The notes beneath the pieces were generated by a model. That model was not told the DNA's origin. It was given only the letters and a program-made list of their open reading frames with translations, and searched no databases. From assembly GCA_002428985.1 (NCBI GenBank), contig DIYL01000053.1:455507-519506 (forward strand): a stretch of 64,000 nt of DNA, read 5' to 3'. Positions 34,871 to 43,078 of this stretch are shown one piece after another (positions within the stretch are counted from its first letter, which is position 1; every line of letters starts with the position of its first letter). A program made the position numbers and the translations under genes. The stretch comes from Anaerolineales bacterium UBA6055 (GTDB taxonomy: Bacteria > Chloroflexota > Anaerolineae > Aggregatilineales > Phototrophicaceae).

Positions 34871-36933
34871 TATGCGCCCTCCTCCGCTTCACGTTTGCGC
34901 CGACGTGTTTCGGGTACAACTTTCGGATAGGTTGCGATGAATGTCCCGATAATCAGTACAATACCGCCCCACCACACGAGGTTAATCAGAGGGTTGATGT
35001 AAATACGGAAAGTCGCGCGCTCTAAGTCACCACCAAGGAATAACACATAAAAGTCATTCTCAAGCGTACTATGGGCACCTGCAATCGTCATCGGCATATC
35101 TGGATAATCGTCAATACGTGGACGTAGGTAAGCAATCTCGTTACCATTGCGGAGCACCGTAACATCACTGATATTCATCATGCGTCCATCATTTGCCTGT
35201 GCACGCGTGAAGTTATCATAACGTAGTGCGTAATCATTGATGACAACTTGCTCACCACGCTGGATGGTATATTGGACTTCGGTCTGGAAGACACTACTAC
35301 CGATAATGCCAATCCCAATAATAGTCACACCAAGATGGACAATATAGCCACCATAGCGTCGTTGATTACGCCGGAAGAGTGCAAAAATTGCTCGCATCCA
35401 CCCTTCATTCAGAGATTTATGACGGGCTTTCGCGCCCCGATAGATTTCATATAAAGCGACATACCCTGCAAGCACTACCACCCCATATCCTGCAATCGCC
35501 ACAACAGGACTCGTCCCGACTAGAATTGCGATTACAATTGTGGCAATTGTCAAAATCAACGGGATTGTAATGGCATTACCTAAACGCTTAGCAGACATTG
35601 CCCCCCAAGCAGATAACGGCGCAATCCCCATCAAGATATACATAGCAATAAACAACGGGACTGTATAGAACTCGAAGGTAGAAGGACCGATAGTCACTTC
35701 TTTGCCGAAGAATAGAGTTGATGTAATCGGTAAACCAAAGCTACCCCAGAAAATCGCGATAAATAGCGCGATAAAAATCACATTATTGAGTACAAACATC
35801 GACTCACGACTGAGGATATTTGCAAATTGATGATCATCTTGTAGTTCACCACGATTCCAACGCCAGAGCAACATGGCAACCGAAATTACTGTGATAATCG
35901 CCCAGAAACTGAGCATCGGGAAGCCAACTTCACTCCGCGCGAAGCTATGAACGCTCTCAATCACGCCACTACGGGTCGCAAACGTACCGAACATTACTGC
36001 CGAGAATGTGGCAATCACCAGTACCATATTCCAGACCTTGAGCATCCCGCGCTTCTCTTGAATCATGACACTATGGATAAATGCCGTTCCAACGAGCCAC
36101 GGCAAAAAGGCGGCATTTTCAACTGGATCCCAGCCCCAATAGCCCCCCCATCCAAGTACATCATATGCCCAGCGTCCACCTAAAATCAAACCAAGGCTGA
36201 GGAATATCCAAGAAATAAGTGACCAGCGACGGGTTGCTTTAATCCATCCTGTTGATAGATCACCTGAACCAAGTGCCGCCATCGCAAATGCAAATGGAAT
36301 TGTAAAACCAACAAAACCTAGGTAGAGCATTGGTGGATGAATAATCATACCGAAGTGTCGCAACAACGGGTTCAATCCGGTTGCAGTAGCTGCTAGATTA
36401 GCAGGGTCGGGGGCAATCGCATTAGGAGGAATAAATGCAGATTCAATCACTTGTTCTGCTTCAGGCAACCCCGGTATGATCCACCAACGTTCAAATGGAT
36501 TTTCGAGGAACAGAGACAAACCAAGGAAGAAAGCCAGTGTCGCCATCATATACGCAATAGCATATGGCATTAAGCGACGCTCACTGCGCCAATTAAACCA
36601 GATCGCACCGCTTGTAAACATACTCATCGTGAGCGACCAGAAAAGTAATGACCCTCTTTGTGATCCCCATAATGCCGTAAAACGATAAATAAGCGGAGTC
36701 TGTGGGTCGGTCACCGACCAAACATAGCTCATCTGATATTGCTCTGTCATCAACGCAATCACAAGAACAATATTTGCTAGAAGAACCGCCGGAAATGTCA
36801 GAAAAGCAGCATTACGTCCGCTCAGAACAAGCGAATCATTACCACTCCGCTCTCCAATTACCGATGCAAAGATCGCGTAGACAGAGGCTACAAACGACAG
36901 TATAAGTGCTGTAAGACCAATTTCAGCCAGCAT
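34870..36933 (-). CDS. ccmF: Cytochrome c haem lyase subunit CcmF
   Basis: This 687-residue integral membrane protein of the haem-handling (HHP) family has about 14-15 helices. The WWD-type haem motif is LGWGGYWGWDPVENAAFLPW (about residues 255-274). His ligand candidates are in GMIIHPPMLYLGF (about 195) and TAFIHSVMIQEKRG, and a late His in YGGYIVHLGVTIIG. CcmF attaches haem from CcmE to CxxCH cysteines. Length is normal. Its ATG shares one base with the ccmE stop, so translation is tightly coupled. Confidence 0.95.
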   Translation of the reverse strand: MLAEIGLTALILSFVASVYAIFASVIGERSGNDSLVLSGRNAAFLTFPAVLLANIVLVIALMTEQYQMSYVWSVTDPQTPLIYRFTALWGSQRGSLLFWSLTMSMFTSGAIWFNWRSERRLMPYAIAYMMATLAFFLGLSLFLENPFERWWIIPGLPEAEQVIESAFIPPNAIAPDPANLAATATGLNPLLRHFGMIIHPPMLYLGFVGFTIPFAFAMAALGSGDLSTGWIKATRRWSLISWIFLSLGLILGGRWAYDVLGWGGYWGWDPVENAAFLPWLVGTAFIHSVMIQEKRGMLKVWNMVLVIATFSAVMFGTFATRSGVIESVHSFARSEVGFPMLSFWAIITVISVAMLLWRWNRGELQDDHQFANILSRESMFVLNNVIFIALFIAIFWGSFGLPITSTLFFGKEVTIGPSTFEFYTVPLFIAMYILMGIAPLSAWGAMSAKRLGNAITIPLILTIATIVIAILVGTSPVVAIAGYGVVVLAGYVALYEIYRGAKARHKSLNEGWMRAIFALFRRNQRRYGGYIVHLGVTIIGIGIIGSSVFQTEVQYTIQRGEQVVINDYALRYDNFTRAQANDGRMMNISDVTVLRNGNEIAYLRPRIDDYPDMPMTIAGAHSTLENDFYVLFLGGDLERATFRIYINPLINLVWWGGIVLIIGTFIATYPKVVPETRRRKREAEEGA

Positions 36934-37469
36934 TACCCATGTTCCGGTATACTTGATAGACCATCAGGAGACGATTCTTCAAAACGGCTTGGGCATTTCA
37001 ATAATAATTCCGACGCATTGAAGGTACCATCAGCTCCTAGTTCGCCGGTTAGAATTGCCTGTGCCTCATGTTGCAATAAGTCAGGGAGTGCCTCATCAAC
37101 AACAATCACATCCATACGGGTTGCATTCGGATCTTGTAGCGCATCATGTAATGCGGTCGCTAAATCGTCGAATTCACTCGGGATATTGACAATCGTAAAG
37201 GTAATCGTCGCATTTTCACTATCATATTCGATACTTTCGCCGACAACTGCACCTGATACCCGTACTGTTTGGTCGATATAGCTTGGATCATTCATAATTT
37301 CATCAACAGTGATGAAAAAACGTGCACCTTGCATCGTACCGGAGATAAGCAGGTAAACGACTGCCGCTAGAATTAGACCACCGCCAACCAAAAATTTGGT
37401 GCGCTCACTAGTTAGTCCACGTTTGGGTTTATCAAAATTTTTGGGTTTTTCCCATGCAATTTCTGCCAT
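36933..37469 (-). CDS. ccmE: Haem chaperone CcmE, Cys-type variant
   Basis: This 178-residue protein has a basic cytosolic N-terminus (about 25 residues), one membrane helix (about 26-43), and then the OB-fold domain ITVDEIMNDPSYIDQTVRVSG through VVDEALPDLLQHEAQAI. The haem-attachment segment reads ASELLLKCPSRFEE: the family His is Cys159, as in the known CxxxY variants, but the partner Tyr is Phe163. It ferries haem from CcmC to CcmF. I start at ATG 37469 with GAGGAG ten bases away; an upstream ATG at 37487 overlaps that site. First gene of the ccm operon. Confidence 0.92.
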   Translation of the reverse strand: MAEIAWEKPKNFDKPKRGLTSERTKFLVGGGLILAAVVYLLISGTMQGARFFITVDEIMNDPSYIDQTVRVSGAVVGESIEYDSENATITFTIVNIPSEFDDLATALHDALQDPNATRMDVIVVDEALPDLLQHEAQAILTGELGADGTFNASELLLKCPSRFEESSPDGLSSIPEHG

Positions 37470-37534
37470 GTGGGAGTAGCTCCTCATCTATCTACTATGG
37501 GTGACGATTGTGATGTGGTATCTATCGTGAACGT

Positions 37535-37563
37535 ATTATACTGCATTTGTGATTTTTGTCACG
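37535..37563 (-). promoter_or_regulatory. Promoter of the ccm operon with Crp/Fnr-like half-palindrome
   Basis: On the minus strand GTGACA (37562-37557), a 16-bp spacer and a perfect TATAAT (37540-37535) lie about 66 bp before ccmE. Overlapping the -35 box, 37548-37563 reads TGTGA-N6-TCACG on the plus strand, 9 of 10 positions of the Crp-type consensus. A protein bound there would sit on the -35 region, so repression fits better than activation. No regulator gene is in the window. Confidence 0.55.
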
Positions 37564-37637
37564 ATGTTTCCGCCGCCCGACTATAACAATATGATTAACA
37601 TCTGATGATTTATTGAGGTATTAGAAATCCTACCTCT

Positions 37638-38435
37638 CTACCCAATTTTAGCTAAAATTTCTTGTAGCATCTGCGGTGCATCATACGTTGGATGCGTTCG
37701 ATATAATGCACCTGCTCGGCTAATTTCATCCATTTGCAAAATCTTTTCATGCATCATATCATCAACACTGCTTTGTGCAAACAATAATCGGTCTGGATTG
37801 ATACGTCCTTGCTGAATATTCGTCGCAACACGTTTAGCACATCGGCATGAATTCACTGAATTATGCAAACCACAATTATTATTCATAAATTCGCGAATAC
37901 GTTTACGTGCACGACTCAACCGTTTACGGTAGGTTGCAGGCTGAATATCAAAAAGTTGCGCACCTTGTGTATCGGTCAACCCAAAGATTTCACCAACGAT
38001 ATATGTTGCCCGTTCTTCCCGTTTTAGACATAACAACATCGCCTGCATACAACCAATCTTGGCTTCTTCGACTAACAATTTTCGCTCAACAACAGTTTCT
38101 GTTCTCGGTGCACCGTCTACTAACATGGTATTCAAGTCGTGAGACAATACCTCAAAACTAAGAGATTGTTTTTCCGCACGGCGTTTACGCGTGTTCAGCA
38201 AATGATTAATTGCAATCCGCCAGACCCAAGTTTTGAATTGGCTATTTTGTTTGAATGTACTGAGTTTGGTGATGATCTTAATGAGAATTTCTTGGGTCGC
38301 ATCCTCAGCATCTTGCGGATGCCAGAGCATACGAACAGATAGATTATATATGTCGTCTTTAACACCGTTGATGAGTGTTTCTAACGCATCCTTATCGCCT
38401 TGCAGTGCTTGTTGAATTGTGTGCTGTTCAGTCAT
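37638..38435 (-). CDS. ECF-type RNA polymerase sigma factor with Cys-containing C-terminal extension
   Basis: This protein of about 265 residues has sigma region 2 with LRMLWHPQDAEDATQEILIKI and FKTWVWRIAINHLLNTRKR (about 40-90), and region 4 in the ITDTQGAQLFDIQPATYRKRLSRARKRI area (helix-turn-helix, about 155-180). A C-terminal extension of about 80 residues with CGLHNSVNSCRCAKRV could bind metal or redox partners and may replace a separate anti-sigma factor, as none is seen. It lies 54 bp after the SRPBCC gene on the same strand, probably in one operon. A GTG 12 bp upstream is an alternative start. Confidence 0.85.
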   Translation of the reverse strand: MTEQHTIQQALQGDKDALETLINGVKDDIYNLSVRMLWHPQDAEDATQEILIKIITKLSTFKQNSQFKTWVWRIAINHLLNTRKRRAEKQSLSFEVLSHDLNTMLVDGAPRTETVVERKLLVEEAKIGCMQAMLLCLKREERATYIVGEIFGLTDTQGAQLFDIQPATYRKRLSRARKRIREFMNNNCGLHNSVNSCRCAKRVATNIQQGRINPDRLLFAQSSVDDMMHEKILQMDEISRAGALYRTHPTYDAPQMLQEILAKIG

Positions 38436-38489
38436 TGTATAATCCACACAGGCAGAGTAGAGTTGCCCCTACTCTAACCTAGCTTATAC

Positions 38490-38891
38490 CTAACGTTCGC
38501 TCGCCAATTTTTCGACAATTTGTTTCAGCATCAGCAACTCTTCGTCCATATTCTCTTGCCCTTCTTTGAGAATATGCGGAGGAATATCTGCTGGCATACT
38601 AAACGTAAAACTGTAGAGTAAGTTATCACCCAATTGCAGTAATCGCGTCGGTGTCATTGATCCATCGGCAGACAATATATCAACTGTGCCAAGTGTATGA
38701 TCCACACGCCATTCAATTGCCGATTCTCCAAAAACTGTTGTCATATAAATCTGATCATCATCTTGACGAACAGACTTTACGAAATTTACTGCCCACTCTG
38801 GTTGATTGCGCCAGTCGCTCACATAATTCCACGCGATATGAAACGGTGCATCGATTGTGACAGTGTGGGTTGAATGTTGTAATGTTGCCAT
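38490..38891 (-). CDS. SRPBCC (START-like) protein
   Basis: This 133-residue protein starts at ATG 38891 with GAGGAG at 8-nt spacing. The helix-grip fold is indicated by VTIDAPFHIAWNYVSDWRNQPEW at the N-terminus and a long C-terminal helix (MDEELLMLKQIVEKL). Such proteins bind hydrophobic ligands. It is the first gene of a pair with the ECF sigma factor gene and may supply its signal or be its product target; this is inferred from neighbourhood only. The ribosome site lies inside a small inverted repeat. Confidence 0.8.
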   Translation of the reverse strand: MATLQHSTHTVTIDAPFHIAWNYVSDWRNQPEWAVNFVKSVRQDDDQIYMTTVFGESAIEWRVDHTLGTVDILSADGSMTPTRLLQLGDNLLYSFTFSMPADIPPHILKEGQENMDEELLMLKQIVEKLASER

Positions 38892-38901
38892 TATTTTTCT
38901 C

Positions 38902-38952
38902 CTCAATTGTTTATTCTAATCATTTAGACAATTGAGAAGGCAAAGTGTGACC
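38902..38952 (-). promoter_or_regulatory. Candidate ECF-type promoter and ribosome-site hairpin of the SRPBCC-sigma unit
   Basis: The minus strand reads GGTCACA (38952-38946), 15 bp, then TGTC (38930-38927), which looks like the TGTCACA/CGTC boxes of some ECF sigma factors and would fit autoregulation. CTCAATTG (38902-38909) and CAATTGAG (38929-38936) form a perfect 8-bp inverted repeat that covers part of the Shine-Dalgarno sequence. Both are suggestive only. Confidence 0.3.
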
Positions 38953-39021
38953 GTTTTTACAAAAATTGCATCAAATTCATTTTTTCACACTCAATTTTAG
39001 GGAAGAATCATAACGAAACCC

Positions 39022-39921
39022 TTACCGTTCTTCGGTAGGGTCAAGCAATACCAACAACCCCATCAGACCTACATTGGCGAATAGCAACGGTGCAAGCAAT
39101 GGCGATCCACGCAAAAAACGCTCTACGATAATTGCACCCGACGGTGTCAAACTCGATTCGGTATGCAGAATAAACCCAATCACACCAACAGCAATCAACC
39201 ACAGCATCGCAACAGTATGTACAGTAACGTCAGCACTCGTTGGTTTTTCGACAATACCCAAAAACAGGCATGTTGTCATACCAAATAATCCTGCCGCAAC
39301 TGGTAGCCACACAGACGGTGATTCGAAACTAAATCGTGCATGATCCAACACACTACTCATGAGTGTTGCTAGAATAAAGATCGCAACGATGAAAAAATAC
39401 GCACGTGTTTTACTATATGGCATTTGAATCGTGCGATTGCCCAATAATTTGAGCGTACCACTATCAGCAGGCGATTCGACCCATGCCGCACTAATCCCCA
39501 GAATACTAATGAGAATGAAGAACATCGGACCAATCACAGGTGGTGCCCAGATCAAACTACTGACTGTTTCTGCGCCAGATAATGATGTATTCAATAGAAG
39601 TGTACGGTTCAGATGGAAGTATGCACCCAAAACGCCGATAACAATGCTACTGATAAACACAAGGTTCGCAAGTACGGTTGCAAACGGGCGATTTCGTAAG
39701 GCAATGATCCCAGCTACCAATAGCAAAAAGCCCGCAACCACCCCAAAGATAATCGGTATCCACTCATTTGGTTTGATGCCGCCTGTAATACTGTGAGCAA
39801 GGTAGATATCAATCCCAATAAAAAGCTGATTAATTGCAGCCATCAACAAAAATAATTGGTCGCGGGTGAGTGGGAGACGAATCCCCCGCACACTCGGAAA
39901 CAAAGTCGCCAGATGATACAT
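39022..39921 (-). CDS. Eight-helix membrane protein paired with the octahaem cytochrome
   Basis: This 299-residue integral membrane protein has about eight hydrophobic segments by eye (for example LFLLMAAINQLFIGIDIYL, FGVVAGFLLLVAGIIAL, MFFILISILGISAAW and LLAPLLFANVGLMGLLVLL). His residues occur (IYLAHS, AYFHLN, LDHARF, VHTVAM, ILHTE), some inside or near helices, so b-haem or quinone binding is possible but unproven. Only two base pairs separate it from the octahaem cytochrome gene upstream, so they are co-expressed and probably form a membrane complex. I do not recognise the family. Confidence 0.75.
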   Translation of the reverse strand: MYHLATLFPSVRGIRLPLTRDQLFLLMAAINQLFIGIDIYLAHSITGGIKPNEWIPIIFGVVAGFLLLVAGIIALRNRPFATVLANLVFISSIVIGVLGAYFHLNRTLLLNTSLSGAETVSSLIWAPPVIGPMFFILISILGISAAWVESPADSGTLKLLGNRTIQMPYSKTRAYFFIVAIFILATLMSSVLDHARFSFESPSVWLPVAAGLFGMTTCLFLGIVEKPTSADVTVHTVAMLWLIAVGVIGFILHTESSLTPSGAIIVERFLRGSPLLAPLLFANVGLMGLLVLLDPTEER

Positions 39922-39923
39922 GC

Positions 39924-41273
39924 CTAGTCCTCATCCTCACTGGAGTCAGAATCATCAGATGCTTCTTCAGTATCAGCCGATTCTTCGGGTTCGATACCTG
40001 CTTCTTCAAGTAAGTCGTTGACGATTTCTTCCAATTCAGCTTGATCGCGTAAAATTTCATAGGCACCATGCCATTGAACGTAATCAGGTCCACCCATCCA
40101 TGCGCCAAATTTAGCGGTACGTCCCCAGTGATGCCAGAGATCAAAGTGTAAGAAATCAATTGGCTGATCAAACGGAGCGTCGGTCAATAAACCCGCTTCT
40201 CTCGCTGGGGCAATCGTATCGTTACTCAATTGAACGCGACGGTTAATCTCTTCAACAAGTGCATCACCATCGGTGTAGAATGTCTCCACGAAGTTTGGCG
40301 TATGACATTCAGAACAAACAGATTGCATCCGCACCTGATTATCTTGCCACGCAGGACGACGTTGACTTTGCGGTGCAAATAGATACCAAGTTAAACGTTC
40401 CCCAACATCATGGGTTGTACTTGTGCCACCGAAGCCACTCATATGACAAGTCGCACAAGTCGGCGCAGGGAAGTCTTCAACAGTGAGCGTACCGGGCTCA
40501 GCGTCCCAATTCCAATCGTCACCACCTGTCAGATAAGCAATACCATGATACGATTCTATGTAAATTTCGTATTGCGGATGATCTGGACCGATATGACAGT
40601 GATTACAGGTTTCTGGTTTACGGACTTGCTCAAGGCTGAATTCATGACGTAAGTGACAGTCTTGACATTGTCCAATCGAACCATCGGGTTTAGGTTCACC
40701 GATATTATGGCACCCTTGGCAGGCAAATTTTGTAATTGCAGGGCCTTCAAGTTCAAATAAAGCATTACGCATCCGCTCTGGATTGAATGAGCCTTCTGGA
40801 ATAGCTTCATACATCGCGAGGTGTTCTTCACTTAAGTCTTCTGCACCCCACATCGCGACGTATGCAGGCAGACTATGACGACTCTGATTGAATTGTGCGA
40901 CTTCAGCTTGATGACAGGTGGCACATTTTGCCGATGTTGGTTCAGTAAGAACATAGGTCCCCTCATGCTCTACACTTCCGGGATAATCTTCTTCAACCTC
41001 ATGACAATCTTGACAAGTCACATTGGCTTCTGCCATTGAGCTATGTCCATATTGCTGGACAATACCAGGTGTAGTGTTTTGATGACAAGACACACACTCA
41101 TTATCACTATCGAGTAAAACATTTCGGGGTTCTTCATGTGCAACTGGTGCTGTGGATTGACCAATTGCTGAAATAATAAATGCTAGTGCAGGAACAATAA
41201 TAACTACTAAAATACCAAGGATCACAAGGCGCGACGAACCCAATATCCCCGGAGAACTGTTGTTTTGCGACAT
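39924..41273 (-). CDS. Membrane-anchored octahaem cytochrome c, hydroxylamine-oxidoreductase-like
   Basis: The 449-residue protein has an N-terminal uncleaved membrane helix (about residues 15-38). Eight CxxCH motifs follow: CVSCH, CQDCH, CATCH, CQGCH, CQDCH, CNHCH, CATCH and CSECH. The spacing, the FNQSRHSLPAYVAMWG segment, and the C-terminal LWHHWGRTAKFGAWMGGPDY followed by WHGAYE resemble the octahaem hydroxylamine oxidoreductase/nitrite reductase group. It likely works outside the membrane on small nitrogen compounds or in electron transfer, with its eight-helix partner moving electrons to or from quinone. The acidic C-terminal tail is Glu/Asp/Ser rich. Substrate and direction are not determined. 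Confidence 0.85.
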   Translation of the reverse strand: MSQNNSSPGILGSSRLVILGILVVIIVPALAFIISAIGQSTAPVAHEEPRNVLLDSDNECVSCHQNTTPGIVQQYGHSSMAEANVTCQDCHEVEEDYPGSVEHEGTYVLTEPTSAKCATCHQAEVAQFNQSRHSLPAYVAMWGAEDLSEEHLAMYEAIPEGSFNPERMRNALFELEGPAITKFACQGCHNIGEPKPDGSIGQCQDCHLRHEFSLEQVRKPETCNHCHIGPDHPQYEIYIESYHGIAYLTGGDDWNWDAEPGTLTVEDFPAPTCATCHMSGFGGTSTTHDVGERLTWYLFAPQSQRRPAWQDNQVRMQSVCSECHTPNFVETFYTDGDALVEEINRRVQLSNDTIAPAREAGLLTDAPFDQPIDFLHFDLWHHWGRTAKFGAWMGGPDYVQWHGAYEILRDQAELEEIVNDLLEEAGIEPEESADTEEASDDSDSSEDED

Positions 41274-41430
41274 AACAATCTCCCATATTTTGTTAACTCC
41301 CTACTCATATTGTATCCAATTTAGTAAAAAGTGACAAATAAATGACAGATTTTTAACTTATTTAACTAAGAAGCGAAATATAGTATATCAAAAATAACCA
41401 ATTAATATTCAATCATAAATTATGCACAAA

Positions 41431-41459
41431 TAAAAAACACCCGCCATACTGACGAGTGT
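41431..41459 (-). terminator. Intrinsic terminator of the small membrane protein gene
   Basis: The minus-strand RNA forms ACACTCG/CGGGTGT (7 bp, one G-U) followed by UUUUUU. It lies just after the stop of the 66-residue gene. Confidence 0.7.
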
Positions 41460-41485
41460 CTCTTCGATTAGTCTGTATTGTCTAT

Positions 41486-41686
41486 TTAGTCTTCACTGTC
41501 TTCCGGTACTGATTGTCCCCAGTTGAGGATGGCAAGTGCTCCAATTACACCAAGTCCCATAAATAATACAAGCAATGTCAAACCAGTTGAATTGCCAGCT
41601 TCTCCATCTTGAGCAAAAGCTGTCCCAACAGTTAATGCTAGGGTGAGTAGTGTCAGATAGATGCGTAGTATACGTGTTTTAAACAT
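41486..41686 (-). CDS. Small exported single-helix membrane protein
   Basis: This 66-residue protein starts at ATG 41686 with GGAG eight bases upstream. It has a signal peptide (residues about 1-25, ending AFAQ), a short polar loop DGEAGNSTG, one membrane helix (TLLVLFMGLGVIGALAIL) and a cytosolic acidic end PEDSED. It lies in the respiratory cluster between two haem protein regions and could be a small subunit of one of these complexes, but nothing in the sequence proves it. It has its own terminator. Confidence 0.7.
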   Translation of the reverse strand: MFKTRILRIYLTLLTLALTVGTAFAQDGEAGNSTGLTLLVLFMGLGVIGALAILNWGQSVPEDSED

Positions 41687-41761
41687 GAACGTGCTCCCGA
41701 AGTATCTCAATTCGATATGAAGCGTATTGTACCTTGTAACGCCCCGATAACAAAGTCTACC

Positions 41762-42151
41762 TTAAACTGCTTGTAATGTAATGATGTCGAATATGGTAAA
41801 TGCCACCAACAAGATAAGTGCAAACGATGCGACAATCAAATATTCCCAGCGCCGTTTGTATTTAATCGCCCAAAACCGACGCAAACTAAAGAAGATAGAT
41901 ACCATCGCGATGACATTAATCGCAAGCAGAATTGGAATGGTTGTATCCGCCGCAACACCGATAATCGGCAACATAAATGGCAATAATGCATACTGCAAAA
42001 GACAACGCACTCCCGAAAACATAATTGAGAGTGTTAGCGCATTTTCAGCTTGACGCGTTTGTTCTTCTTCGGTTTTTTCATTTGGTATAGTCGCCCCAAC
42101 ATTGATGAACAAGAGACGACTCATGATATTGTCTGCACGAGTGATATTCAT
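41762..42151 (-). CDS. Small membrane protein with three hydrophobic segments
   Basis: This 129-residue protein has a soluble N-terminus (about 40 residues) containing NEKTEEEQTRQAENALTLS. Three membrane segments follow (around SGVRCLLQYALLPFMLPIIG, IPILLAINVIAMVSIFFSL and YLIVASFALILLVAFTIFDI), with a basic loop WAIKYKRRWEY between the last two. It lies directly upstream of the small exported protein gene on the same strand and downstream of the monohaem cytochrome gene. The family is not recognised; respiratory context only. Confidence 0.65.
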   Translation of the reverse strand: MNITRADNIMSRLLFINVGATIPNEKTEEEQTRQAENALTLSIMFSGVRCLLQYALLPFMLPIIGVAADTTIPILLAINVIAMVSIFFSLRRFWAIKYKRRWEYLIVASFALILLVAFTIFDIITLQAV

Positions 42152-42220
42152 GTCTGTTTCTTTCTACCAATAAGTGTTATGGCTCTATTGTAACGTGAAA
42201 TTCTACACAAATGAAGTCAG

Positions 42221-42922
42221 CTAATCTTCTTCTAGTAATTGATCTTGACTATCCAAAAAGGCAACAATGTCGGCAAGCTGTTGAGTTGTGAGTTGGGTGC
42301 TATAAATATTCGGCATCACATTTTGATAATCAGGCGCAAGATACAATTCTGGGTGTACGATACTCTCAATCAGATATTGTGTGACTGTATAGTCTTCAAA
42401 TTCAGGTTGTTGCAGACGAATATCATTCACCCGCGTCCATGTGCCTTCGGTCAATGGTGCAACATCGCCATTTTCATGACAGCCCGAACACGCCACTATC
42501 GCGCCACCTAGAACAGGCTCAAGCCCATTATAGAGCAATTGCCCATTAATTGGATCGCCAAAGACTTCTTCAAATTCGACCAAGATCGCTTCGACATCAT
42601 CTCCAACAGACTGCGCCGCGATTAACACATCAAGCGATGCAAACTCTAAAGCTTGGTTGAGCATAGTATTAACTTCTGGTTCATTCGGTACATAGCCACA
42701 ACGTATTGCCATTTCTTGATATGCAGCGCCGAGGCGGAACAAATTAGCAATCGCCTGTTCGCTATCGGCTTCAAAATCTGGTGTGAGGAATTCTGCAAAA
42801 GTTGATTGTTGTTGGGCGAGATTTTCTGGCAAGCAGTCGGGCGAAACCTCCGCGTCCTGTGCCATTGTTGGCATCAACAACATTAATACAAGTAATATAG
42901 CAAGTGGTTTATACATAGTCAT
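42221..42922 (-). CDS. Exported monohaem cytochrome c, paralogue of the bc-operon cytochrome C-terminus
   Basis: This protein of about 233 residues starts at ATG 42922 behind GGGAG. The signal peptide ends near PTMAQ. Residues about 20-130 form a helical domain without haem, with four helices of Gln/Glu/Ala type. Residues about 132-233 are a class I cytochrome c with ACSGCH and a Met candidate in NVMPN. The segment APLTEGTWTRVNDIR...EQYLIESIV-type is nearly the same as in the dihaem cytochrome of the bc operon, so a duplication is likely. It is probably a periplasmic electron carrier for that complex. Confidence 0.85.
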   Translation of the reverse strand: MTMYKPLAILLVLMLLMPTMAQDAEVSPDCLPENLAQQQSTFAEFLTPDFEADSEQAIANLFRLGAAYQEMAIRCGYVPNEPEVNTMLNQALEFASLDVLIAAQSVGDDVEAILVEFEEVFGDPINGQLLYNGLEPVLGGAIVACSGCHENGDVAPLTEGTWTRVNDIRLQQPEFEDYTVTQYLIESIVHPELYLAPDYQNVMPNIYSTQLTTQQLADIVAFLDSQDQLLEED

Positions 42923-42982
42923 TGTTATTCTCCCTTGATTGCAACACAATACAGTAATCATTGCAAAGAGGCACCAATTTAT

Positions 42983-43011
42983 ATAGGGCTGAATTCAGAC
43001 GATTGCCCTAT
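42983..43011. promoter_or_regulatory. Inverted repeat upstream of the monohaem cytochrome gene
   Basis: ATAGGGC (42983-42989) and GCCCTAT (43005-43011) form a perfect 7-bp inverted repeat with a 15-nt loop, about 60 bp before the gene. It could be an operator or leader hairpin. Confidence 0.3.
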
Positions 43012-43030
43012 GCCAGCCAACTATAGAAAT

Positions 43031-43056
43031 TAAAAAGCCCCCGAAAACGAGGGCTT
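43031..43056 (-). terminator. Intrinsic terminator of the Rieske/cytochrome b operon
   Basis: The minus-strand RNA forms AAGCCCTCG/CGGGGGCTT (9 bp, one G-U) with a UUUU loop and a trailing U run. It lies 22 bp after the dihaem cytochrome gene. Confidence 0.85.
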
Positions 43057-43078
43057 CATGATCTATTTTGTACTCAGA

